From Chitinophagaceae bacterium (GTDB lineage: Bacteria; Bacteroidota; Bacteroidia; Chitinophagales; Chitinophagaceae): 24,979 bases of DNA. Below, piece after piece: positions 6,811 to 14,051 of the stretch (the first letter of the stretch is position 1; every line of letters begins with the position of its first letter). The translations under genes and the position numbers were made by a program. A model generated the notes under the pieces. It searched no databases. It was not told the origin of the DNA and was given only the letters and a program-made list of their open reading frames with translations. The stretch is from the NCBI GenBank assembly GCA_003167015.1, contig PMUF01000596.1:1-24979 (forward strand), written 5' to 3'.

Positions 6811-9189
6811 ATGTTCAAAATCAATTTTCGGCTTTCCCTGCGGAGCCTTCTCAGACACAAGCTTTATTCATTTATCAATGTTTCGGGACTGGCGGTTGGT
6901 TTAGCCAGCGCGATCCTCATTTGTCTATGGATACAGAATGAGGTCAGCCATGACCGGTTCCATCCGAATATTGACCGGTTATACCTGATGAATAACCGCG
7001 ATCAGAACAATGGTGGCGTCTATGTATATAACTACACGTCCAGGCCGCTCGGACCTGCTATTCAAAAAGATTATCCCGAGGTGGAGCGAGTGGTCAGGGT
7101 GGATAATGGGACTGCCAATTTTCTCATTTCCAATGGCGACAGGCATTTTAGCATTCACGGTGATTTTGCAGACACGGGCTTTTTAAGCATGTTCAATTTT
7201 CCCCTACTGGAAGGCAACTCTGCTACGGCTTTGAACAGTGTAAAGAATATCGTATTGACGAAGCAACTGGCCAAAAAGCTGTTTGGTGATCAGGACGCCA
7301 TGGGGAAGACGGTCAGGGTGGATAGCGTAGACTATCTGACGGTGACCGGTGTGTTGAAGGATCTGCCGGGGAATACGGATTTCCAGTTTGATTATCTGTT
7401 ACCTTACGCGTATTATCTCAAGCTGTATCCCAATGGCGATAACAACTGGGGAAATAGCAACGTGCTTACCTTTGTCACTTTGAAGCCGGAGGCCACCGTG
7501 GCGGAATTTGACAGGAAAGTGGCGAATATCATCATTGCGCATTCGAAGCCGGGAGAGGCGACCAATAAAATTTTTTCGCAGCCTTATAAAGATGCGTGGT
7601 TGTATTCGAAGGTGGAGAATGGGCAGTATGTGGGCGGACGGATCGAGCTGGTCAAGATGTTCAGCCTGATTGCCTTGTTCATCCTGCTGATTGCTTGTAT
7701 CAACTTCACCAATCTCAGCACAGCGCGAAGCGAGAAGCGCGCGAAGGAGGTGGGCATCCGGAAGGTTTCCGGCGCCTTGCGCAGCTCCCTCATCGTTCAG
7801 TTTATCGGCGAAAGCATCGTCCTGGCGCTGGTAGCAGGAATAGGGGCGGTGGCTATCGTTCAATTGACCCTGCCGGCCTTTAACGGGGTAGTGGGTGGCC
7901 GGCTGGCCATCGAGTATAGCAATCCGTGGTATTGGATATGGGCTTTACTGTTCATTCTGCTGACGGGGGTGATGGCAGGCCTCTATCCGGCTTTCTATCT
8001 TTCTTCTTTCCAGCCGGTGAAGGTACTGAAAGGGTCCTTTAAGCCGGTGAAAGCGTTGCTGACACCAAGAAAGGTGCTGGTCGTACTACAGTTCACCTTT
8101 GCGATTGCGCTGATCATCTGCACGATCATCGTAGAGGGCCAGGTCAGGTTTGCGCAGAACAAGGATGCAGGGTATCGGAGAAACAATCTCGCCTTTGTGA
8201 TCATGTTTGGAGAAGCGGGAAAAAATTATGAACTGATCAAGAAAGGGTTGCTGTCCAGCGGAGCGGCAACGGCTGTAGCTCAAACGAGTGCACCGATGAC
8301 GGAGATCTGGGCCAACGGGAATGGGTTTGTCTGGAAGGGAAGCAATACCGGTGACAGCAAGACGAATTTCAACATGTACAGTGCGGACAGAGATTTCTCT
8401 ACTACGATGAACCTGCAGATCCTGCAGGGGCGAAGCATCGATTGCGATACCTACAAGACCGATTCGACGGCGGTCCTGCTGAACGAAGCTGCCGTCAAGG
8501 AGATGCGGCTGAAGCATCCTGTGGGCGAGGCCATCCGGAATATGTACGGCGGACCCGAGCTGCATGTGGTCGGGGTAGTCAAAAATTTTATCATAGAAAG
8601 TCCATATCAGCCGATAAATCCCATGATAATCGTTGGACCTGTATTCGGCTATGATGTGATCAATTTCCGGATCAATGAGCATCCGTCCTATGGAGAAAAT
8701 CTTCAAAAGGCGGAAAAGGTTTTTACCCAATATAATCCGCAGTATCCTTTCAATGTACGGTTTTATGATAAAGAGTATGTCCTGAAGTTTGCCGATGAGC
8801 AGCGGGTGGGGACGCTGGTGGGCTTGTTTGCGGCGTTAACGATTTTTATTTCCTGCCTGGGACTATTTGGACTGGCCGCGTATATGGCGGAAAGCCGGAT
8901 AAAAGAAATTGGGATCAGAAGAGTGCTAGGGGCCAGCGTTGCCAATATCACAGGGTTATTGTCAAAAGAATTTCTGCGGCTGGTAGGCATTTCGTTTGTC
9001 GTTGCCTCACCTATTGCCTGGCTGGTGATGCATAACTGGCTGGCGAGCTATCCGTACAGGATCGCGATCGAGTGGTGGGTATTTGCGGTGACGGGTGTGC
9101 TGGCTTTTTTCATTGCACTGGCAACGGTTAGTTTTCAGGCCTTGCGGGCAGCTCTTGCTAATCCGGTCCGAAATCTTAGATCAGAGTAA
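6811..9189 (+). CDS. FtsX-type ABC transporter permease (MacB-like), copy 2
   Basis: A 792-residue permease beginning at ATG 6811 (MFKINFRLSLRSLLRHKLYS). TM1 spans about 20-42 and is followed by NEVSHDRFHPNIDRLYLM; the first periplasmic domain is followed by TM helices near 283-305, 330-352 and 372-395, a helix near 423-445, a second periplasmic domain and three C-terminal helices near 667-690, 720-742 and 753-775. Coupling motifs are KEVGIRKVSGALRSS and KEIGIRRVLGASVAN. It is clearly a distant paralogue of the permeases at 2215 and 15298, not a recent duplicate: the periplasmic domains differ throughout. The peptidase gene follows after 52 bp with its own possible promoter. No ATPase is encoded beside it. 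Substrate unknown. Confidence 0.93.
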   Translation: MFKINFRLSLRSLLRHKLYSFINVSGLAVGLASAILICLWIQNEVSHDRFHPNIDRLYLMNNRDQNNGGVYVYNYTSRPLGPAIQKDYPEVERVVRVDNGTANFLISNGDRHFSIHGDFADTGFLSMFNFPLLEGNSATALNSVKNIVLTKQLAKKLFGDQDAMGKTVRVDSVDYLTVTGVLKDLPGNTDFQFDYLLPYAYYLKLYPNGDNNWGNSNVLTFVTLKPEATVAEFDRKVANIIIAHSKPGEATNKIFSQPYKDAWLYSKVENGQYVGGRIELVKMFSLIALFILLIACINFTNLSTARSEKRAKEVGIRKVSGALRSSLIVQFIGESIVLALVAGIGAVAIVQLTLPAFNGVVGGRLAIEYSNPWYWIWALLFILLTGVMAGLYPAFYLSSFQPVKVLKGSFKPVKALLTPRKVLVVLQFTFAIALIICTIIVEGQVRFAQNKDAGYRRNNLAFVIMFGEAGKNYELIKKGLLSSGAATAVAQTSAPMTEIWANGNGFVWKGSNTGDSKTNFNMYSADRDFSTTMNLQILQGRSIDCDTYKTDSTAVLLNEAAVKEMRLKHPVGEAIRNMYGGPELHVVGVVKNFIIESPYQPINPMIIVGPVFGYDVINFRINEHPSYGENLQKAEKVFTQYNPQYPFNVRFYDKEYVLKFADEQRVGTLVGLFAALTIFISCLGLFGLAAYMAESRIKEIGIRRVLGASVANITGLLSKEFLRLVGISFVVASPIAWLVMHNWLASYPYRIAIEWWVFAVTGVLAFFIALATVSFQALRAALANPVRNLRSE

Positions 9190-9200
9190 GTTGAATGGCG

Positions 9201-9241
9201 GAACGGGGCGTTTTTGCTATCTTTAAAAAAATTCCCCGTTC
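9201..9241. repeat. 8-bp inverted repeat around the M13 gene's putative promoter
   Basis: GAACGGGG (9201-9208) and CCCCGTTC (9234-9241) are perfect inverted copies separated by 25 bp; the right arm abuts the ATG of the peptidase gene. Between them lies TATCTTTA (9218-9225), one mismatch from the TAnnTTTG -7 element, followed by an A tract. It could be an operator around the promoter, or, in read-through RNA from permease 2, a hairpin that hides the start region. Confidence 0.4.
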
Positions 9242-11266
9242 ATGAATAAAGTTCTTTACACCTGTTTATTCTTAGGCTGTCTGGGTGCATGCAATAACCC
9301 GGATTCTCCCGCCAAAAAGAGTTTTGTCGATGTCAATGGAATCGACTCCTCGATAAAACCCGGCGACAATTTTTTTCGCTATGTCAACGGGCGATGGTAT
9401 GACACCGCGAAAATTGCGGACGATCAAACGGGTGTGGGTTCTTACAGCTTCATGAACATTCCGCAAAAGCAATTGCTGCAACATATCCTGGATAGCGTCG
9501 CACAAACACAGAATGCTGCAGGAAGCATCGATCAGAAGGTAGGGGATTTCTATGCTTCCGGTATGGACACGACGACTATCAACCAGCGCGGATATGAACC
9601 CATCCGGCCCATTCTTGCGCGTATCGATGCCATTAGTGACGTTCCATCGCTGGTCAAATTTGTGGCATCTGAGCTGAAAACAGGAAACTACAGCTTTATC
9701 GGGTTTCGTGGTTCGTCCGACGACAAAAACAGCGGGTTCAATATCGCTCATGTGAACCAGGCAGGCATCGGCTTACCTGACCGCGATTATTATTTTAAAA
9801 CAGATTCGTCTACCCTTGCTATTCAACAAGGGTATGAAAAATACATCGGCACCTTGTTTCAATTGACCGGCAGTAATCCGGCCGATGGCGCGAAACAGGC
9901 AGAGGTTGCGTACGGGATCGAAAAGCAAATCGCCGCAGCGCATAAAACGAATATTGAGATAAGGGATGTTCATACCAATTACAATAAGGTAGCCATATCA
10001 TCCATCGATAAAGCACAACCCAATATTGGTTGGACGGCCTTGCTTGCTGACCTGGACGCCAAGACTGATTCGATCGATATGGCTCAGCCCGGCTATTACG
10101 ACAAGTTAAATGTGCTGCTGAAATCCGTTCCCCTCAATGATTGGAAAACTTATTTGAAGGCCCGTACCCTGGAGAACTATGCTACGGCGCTGAGCGCCCC
10201 TTTTGTGAGCGCTTCCTTTGAATTCACCAAAGTATTATCGGGGCAAGCCAAAGAGAAATCCAGGGGACAAATCATGACTGACAATGTTGATCGTCTTTTG
10301 GGCCAGGCTTTGGGGCAACTTTATGTAAAAAGATATTTTGACGAGGATGCAAAAAAGCGGGTACTCGACCTGGTGAACAACCTGCAAAAAGCTTTCGAAA
10401 ACAGGATCAGGCATGTTGACTGGATGAGTGATAGCACCAAGCAAAAGGCGATCGAAAAACTCTATGCGATAACCAAAAAAATCGGTTACCCGGATAAATG
10501 GCGGGATTATGGTAACGTACAAATCGAGCGAACCAAATACTTCGAAAATTTACTTTCGATCGCCAAAAATGAATACCAGTTTCAACTGGCAAAATTGAAC
10601 AAACCGGTTGACAGAACAGAATGGGTGGCAACGCCCTCTACCGTTACCGCCTATTATAATCCGAATTTTAACGAAATCGTTTTTCCGGCGGGTATTTTGC
10701 AATTCCCCTATTTTGATTTTTCGGCAGATGACGCCATCAACTATGGGGGGATCGGGATGGTTATCGGTCATGAGATGACGCACGCTTTCGACGACCAGGG
10801 AGCGCAGTACGATAAGGATGGGAACGTAAAAAACTGGTGGACGAAAGAAGATTATGAGAAGTTCAGGGTTAAGACAAAGCAAGTCATTGACTTATATAGT
10901 TCATTTACTGTTTTAGATACTGTTCATATAAAGGGAGCGTTGACAGTGGGCGAAAACGCTGCTGATAATGGAGGTATTGCCATTGCTTATGATGCGTTCA
11001 AGATGACTTCGGAGGGGCAGGATTCCACGGGCAAAATAAATGGTTTCACGCCGGATCAGCGGTTTTTTCTCTCCATTGCGAGGATATGGAGGGTGAAAAC
11101 GAGAGATGCTTTTCTGCGGATGTATGTGAATACCAACCCGCATTCTCCGGCTATGTGGCGGGTAAATGGCCCGGTGATGAGCCGGCCTGAGTTTTATAGA
11201 GCATTTAATGTGCAGCCGGGTGATAGTAATTACAAACCCGAGGACCAAAGAATAAAGATTTGGTAG
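9242..11266 (+). CDS. M13-family zinc metallopeptidase (neprilysin/PepO-like), lipoprotein
   Basis: A 674-residue enzyme of normal M13 length. The N-terminal signal has the lipobox LGAC with Cys17 as the lipidation site, so it is membrane-anchored outside the cytoplasm. The N-terminal M13 domain includes KPGDNFFRYVNGRW; the catalytic domain shows the zinc site HEMTH at 510-514 (VIGHEMTHAFDDQGAQYD), the third ligand Glu571 in GENAADNGG, and the family's TAYYNP substrate-binding strand upstream. It ends in RIKIW, matching the Trp-terminated C-terminus of the family. All catalytic residues are present, so it should be active on peptides. The next gene starts 1 bp after its stop, so the two are one operon. 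Family call is very firm; substrate unknown. Confidence 0.96.
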   Translation: MNKVLYTCLFLGCLGACNNPDSPAKKSFVDVNGIDSSIKPGDNFFRYVNGRWYDTAKIADDQTGVGSYSFMNIPQKQLLQHILDSVAQTQNAAGSIDQKVGDFYASGMDTTTINQRGYEPIRPILARIDAISDVPSLVKFVASELKTGNYSFIGFRGSSDDKNSGFNIAHVNQAGIGLPDRDYYFKTDSSTLAIQQGYEKYIGTLFQLTGSNPADGAKQAEVAYGIEKQIAAAHKTNIEIRDVHTNYNKVAISSIDKAQPNIGWTALLADLDAKTDSIDMAQPGYYDKLNVLLKSVPLNDWKTYLKARTLENYATALSAPFVSASFEFTKVLSGQAKEKSRGQIMTDNVDRLLGQALGQLYVKRYFDEDAKKRVLDLVNNLQKAFENRIRHVDWMSDSTKQKAIEKLYAITKKIGYPDKWRDYGNVQIERTKYFENLLSIAKNEYQFQLAKLNKPVDRTEWVATPSTVTAYYNPNFNEIVFPAGILQFPYFDFSADDAINYGGIGMVIGHEMTHAFDDQGAQYDKDGNVKNWWTKEDYEKFRVKTKQVIDLYSSFTVLDTVHIKGALTVGENAADNGGIAIAYDAFKMTSEGQDSTGKINGFTPDQRFFLSIARIWRVKTRDAFLRMYVNTNPHSPAMWRVNGPVMSRPEFYRAFNVQPGDSNYKPEDQRIKIW

Positions 11267-11267
11267 G

Positions 11268-13100
11268 ATGCGGCAGACCCGCACGTATATGGTCACCATC
11301 GGATTGCTGCTCCTGCTGAAGGCGGATGATTGCAACGCCCAGGGGCCACTGTCTGTCACAGTAACGCCGACGAATCCGACCTGCCAGTATAACAACGGGA
11401 GCTTTGTCGTCAACATAACGGGTGGGACACCGCCCTATTCCTATCTTAGCAATGCGGCCCAGCAGAGCAATACTACGGGGATCTTTACCAATCTGACAGC
11501 AGGTGTATTCGATATTATTGTTACTGATTCGGCGGGCCAGCAGACGACTTCTTCCGTGACCCTAACCAATACGAACAATGCGCCTACTTTTAGCGCTTTG
11601 GGGTCCGATCCAACCGGGTGCAACACGAATGACGGAACCATCACGGTGACGCCGCTGAGCGGGCTGGCGCCTTACGCCTATAGCATCGACAACGGGGCGA
11701 CCTTCCAGAACAGCACTGTCTTCAACAGACTTGGGCCGGGCACTTATGGCATCTTCATGGAAGACGGCAACGGCTGTATCACGGCGCCCTGGTCGACACC
11801 AACGACCTCGTATGCGGATTTTGCGCATTTCGGATTTGGCAATGAAGTCAACCTTAGCAGTAGTCATGTTTGCTTACTGGGGCTGGAACCGCTGTTGGCC
11901 GATCCGGGTTGCGGCAATGTTAATTTTATAGAGATCTTCGGCGGTATCGGGGGGACGGCGCCCTATAGCTTTTCACTGGATGGGTCCTCTTTTGCCGCTC
12001 TGACGCAGGACGGGTATTATTTCCTGAGTCCAGGGAAACATACCGTGTATATAAAGGATAACGGAGGACTGGAGACGAGCTATACCTATAATTTTCCCAG
12101 CAACTGCCCGGTCGTTGCCTCGCCGCAAGGGGCCGACTGCGGTTCGAAGAACGGATCTATCACGGTGACGGGCGGGAATGGCTTTGCACCTTTCGCTTAC
12201 TCTATTGATGGTATCCATTTCCAGGGCAGTAATGTGTTCGACGGATTGGCGGCAGGAAGCTATACTATCATTATGAAGGATGCGAATGGGGTGACGGGCT
12301 CAGTGACTACCACTGTGACGGGCTGTTCTTCGGTGACCACGCCCTGCGACAACCTCACCCTGACTATGGGCGCGGATACTACCATCTGCCAGGGGGCGGC
12401 GATGACATTGACAGTGCAGTCGAATGCCACGGGTTTTGCCTGGGTCCCGACGGCCGGGTTGAGCAATGCCGGTGTTGCCAGCCCGGTTGCGCAACCATTG
12501 GTGACAACGGTATACACCCTTACTGCTACCCTCGGCGGGTGTACTCAAACCGGATCCGTCACTGTGACTGTGATCCCACCGCCAAAGGTCTTTGCCGGTG
12601 ATGATACGGCGGTTCAGATTAACCGGTCCCTGCCATTGCAGGCCGTGGATGTCGATAACAGCGGATTCACTTCGTACCAGTGGTCGCCGACCCAGGGCCT
12701 GAGCAATCCTTTCAGCCAGGACCCGACAGCACTGATCACGGGGAATATTACCTATTTCGTTACGGCCACTACTCCGGCGGGCTGCATAGGGGTCGATAGT
12801 ATTGTCATCGAGGCCTTTGCGTATTCGGATATTATCGTGCCCAATGCTTTTACGCCCAATGGCGACGGACATAACGACGTGCTAAGGGCTATCGCCGTTG
12901 GGATGAAGGAGTTCCGCTATTTTACCGTCTTTAACCGCTTGGGGCAGCAGGTGTTTACCACCAGCAACGCATCCATAGGTTGGGATGGCACGCTGAATGG
13001 CCGGCCCATGGTCTCGGGCGCTTATGTGTGGATGGCCGGCGGGGTTGACTATACGGGGAAGACGGTGCAGCGGCGGGGAGTGGTGATATTGGTCCGGTAA
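11268..13100 (+). CDS. secreted SprB-repeat protein with CHU_C (T9SS type B) C-terminal domain
   Basis: A 610-residue extracellular protein. Residues 1-24 are a signal peptide ending in CNAQ. Then come about four SprB-like repeats, each with a Cys near the start and a GG-x-x-PY-x-(Y/F)-S core: NITGGTPPYSY, PLSGLAPYAYSIDNG, GGIGGTAPYSFSLDG and TGGNGFAPFAYSIDG. Two Ig/PKD-like modules follow (LTMGADTTICQGAAMTL and VFAGDDTAVQINRSLPL). From 524 to the end is the CHU_C sorting domain (VPNAFTPNGDGHNDV, then FNRLGQQVF, WDG, SGAYVW, GVVILVR), which directs type IX secretion and surface attachment. ATG 11268 lies one base after the peptidase stop; ATG 11289 is an alternative. Probably an adhesin or gliding-type surface protein; the peptidase partner may process envelope proteins, which is inference. 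Confidence 0.93.
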   Translation: MRQTRTYMVTIGLLLLLKADDCNAQGPLSVTVTPTNPTCQYNNGSFVVNITGGTPPYSYLSNAAQQSNTTGIFTNLTAGVFDIIVTDSAGQQTTSSVTLTNTNNAPTFSALGSDPTGCNTNDGTITVTPLSGLAPYAYSIDNGATFQNSTVFNRLGPGTYGIFMEDGNGCITAPWSTPTTSYADFAHFGFGNEVNLSSSHVCLLGLEPLLADPGCGNVNFIEIFGGIGGTAPYSFSLDGSSFAALTQDGYYFLSPGKHTVYIKDNGGLETSYTYNFPSNCPVVASPQGADCGSKNGSITVTGGNGFAPFAYSIDGIHFQGSNVFDGLAAGSYTIIMKDANGVTGSVTTTVTGCSSVTTPCDNLTLTMGADTTICQGAAMTLTVQSNATGFAWVPTAGLSNAGVASPVAQPLVTTVYTLTATLGGCTQTGSVTVTVIPPPKVFAGDDTAVQINRSLPLQAVDVDNSGFTSYQWSPTQGLSNPFSQDPTALITGNITYFVTATTPAGCIGVDSIVIEAFAYSDIIVPNAFTPNGDGHNDVLRAIAVGMKEFRYFTVFNRLGQQVFTTSNASIGWDGTLNGRPMVSGAYVWMAGGVDYTGKTVQRRGVVILVR

Positions 13101-13260
13101 TGCTCTTCACGGGTTAAGCTATACTTGTTCCCGCTTAATTTATCTTTCTTAGCTGCTATAACATACTTTCATCACCGGCCAATCGTTTTTTAGCTGAGGC
13201 CAAGTGGTCGGCCGGGAATACGTAAAACAAGCTGTTCAAACGATATTATCTTTTGATCCG
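13101..13260 (+). other. intergenic stretch between the CHU_C gene and the candidate small RNA
   Basis: No coding frame is convincing here. It holds an inverted repeat CCGGCC (13175-13180) and GGCCGG (13210-13215) separated by 29 bases, possibly 3' UTR structure of the upstream operon, and two weak promoter-like octamers (TATACTTG at 13120-13127, TATCTTTC at 13141-13148). Confidence 0.4.
13247..13254 (+). promoter_or_regulatory. possible -7 element for the candidate small RNA
   Basis: TATCTTTT is one mismatch from TAnnTTTG and would place a transcription start near 13261, just before the first hairpin of the candidate small RNA. No good -33 TTG lies 17-23 bp upstream, so the promoter is weakly supported. 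Confidence 0.25.
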
Positions 13261-13362
13261 TTTCCTTAAGCAGCACCATAAGGCGAACCCTTGCCAGTAA
13301 AGCTACTGGGCTATATCAAACCGCGATTAAACCTTCAGGTCAACAACCTGAAGGTTTTTTTT
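13261..13362 (+). ncRNA. candidate small RNA with three hairpins and an intrinsic terminator
   Basis: About 100 nt with the layout of a bacterial small RNA. Hairpin 1: CCTTA (13264-13268) with TAAGG (13279-13283), ten-base loop. Hairpin 2: CCAGTA (13294-13299) with TACTGG (13304-13309), loop AAGC. Hairpin 3 is the terminator at 13329-13357 plus a T run. An alternative pairing, AAGG (13280-13283) with CCTT (13289-13292), competes with hairpin 1. A TATCTTTT element precedes it. The terminator could instead end a long 3' UTR (229 nt) of the M13/CHU_C operon, since no closer terminator follows 13100. Not recognised as any known RNA family. Confidence 0.4.
13329..13362 (+). terminator. strong Rho-independent terminator
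   Basis: Perfect 12-bp stem AAACCTTCAGGT (13329-13340) and ACCTGAAGGTTT (13346-13357) with loop CAACA, running into an unbroken T tract through 13362. The T tract favours the plus strand; on the minus strand the stem is followed by only TTTAA, so it is at best a weak terminator for the mini-gene at 13423-13758. Confidence 0.85.
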
Positions 13363-13422
13363 GGTGTGGCTGGCCACATGGGGCGAGGGCGGGTTGACGT
13401 GGGCCATCGAGACGGGGCTGAC

Positions 13423-13758
13423 TTAGAACGTCAGGCGGCTATTGCAGATGCTGAAGGCGAGGTTGGTGTCGTCGCCTTTGACGGAAATCGTAGTTTTGTG
13501 GTCGTCTACGAGGGCGAGGACGTGAATGTTTGCATTTTGGCGGGTGTGGAGGGCGCTACAAAGGAGGTTCCATACATTGGAGGCAAGAAGGTTTTCCTGG
13601 GCGACAAAGCACAGTCCCTGCGGTACGCCATTATGCAGGACGTTATTGCGGTTAAGAGCAAGGGGTTGAAGGCTGGCCAGCAGATCGTTGATCAACTGAT
13701 GCAGAGAGACCTTGATGTGACGGTTGGTGGGTTCGAAGGGTAAAAAGGAGAAATTCAT
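13423..13758 (-). CDS. degenerate stand-alone histidine-kinase-type ATPase-like small protein
   Basis: Read from ATG 13758 (MNFSFLPFEP; a TTG at 13764 is a possible earlier start), a protein of about 111 residues. The segment VSLHQLINDLLASLQPLALNRN followed by ENLLASNVWNLLCSALHTRQNANIHVLALV matches the order of the HATPase_c region of sensor kinases: dimerisation-exit helix, N-box helix with the NLL..A pattern, then a strand. The usual second Asn of the N box is replaced by Ser, and the nucleotide motif DxGxG is absent; the protein jumps from TTISVKGDD to NLAFSI, as if the ATP lid had been deleted. It has no HisKA, sensor or TM part. I judge it to be a real but nucleotide-binding-deficient or decaying mini-protein; a 150-residue frame on the opposite strand covers the same bases but looks like an antisense shadow. 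Confidence 0.55.
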   Translation of the reverse strand: MNFSFLPFEPTNRHIKVSLHQLINDLLASLQPLALNRNNVLHNGVPQGLCFVAQENLLASNVWNLLCSALHTRQNANIHVLALVDDHKTTISVKGDDTNLAFSICNSRLTF

Positions 13759-13855
13759 CAGCAAAGTAACTGCGGGGGAGCATTATGATTGAGTAGAAAG
13801 ATGTGTTTGTTTGGGGAAATAAGTGAGAACGAGGGATGGAATAAATACTTCTATG

Positions 13856-13863
13856 TAGTTTTG
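13856..13863 (+). promoter_or_regulatory. perfect TAnnTTTG -7 element upstream of a startless small gene
   Basis: TAGTTTTG matches the Bacteroidota -7 consensus exactly and would give transcription from about 13870, just before the small open frame ending at 14035. No -33 TTG lies at the right distance. Confidence 0.3.
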
Positions 13864-13882
13864 GGGGCAAGGGTTCCTGGCA

Positions 13883-14035
13883 GTAACGAATAAGATATTA
13901 AGCGGAGTTAGGAAGGCCGTTCAAAAGCTCATAAAAGTCAATGCCGCCAATAATGAGGATATGGTTATTGGGGATAAAGATGGGAATTTTAAGATTATTC
14001 CCGCAAAGGAGCTTTTAAAAGGGCTTTCAAAATAA
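13883..14035 (+). pseudogene. remnant or startless small gene (about 50 residues)
   Basis: The frame ending at TAA 14033-14035 encodes a well-behaved amphipathic sequence, NKILSGVRKAVQKLIKVN followed by AANNEDMVIGDKDGNFKI and IPAKELLKGLSK, with Lys/Ala/Leu-rich helices around a GDKDGN turn. It reads like the complete small protein of a Bacteroidota family, but no ATG, GTG or TTG begins it: the codon where a start would be expected is GTA (13883-13885), and the frame is closed upstream by TAG at 13856-13858. The only in-frame ATG lies about halfway through. Start-codon loss is the simplest reading; use of a rare start such as CTG 13877 is possible. It sits just before the convergent phosphatase gene. 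Confidence 0.45.
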
Positions 14036-14051
14036 ATTAGTGCCTGAGATG

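Noticed and set aside
13280..13295. tRNA T-arm-like GGTTCG on the minus strand
   Set aside because: No cloverleaf, acceptor stem or CCA neighbourhood could be built around it.
13291..13743. A 150-residue plus-strand open frame
   Set aside because: It begins with TTG inside hairpin 2 of the candidate small RNA, reads through the strong terminator, is Gly/Val/Asp-rich in the way antisense frames are, and lies opposite the ATPase-like mini-gene.
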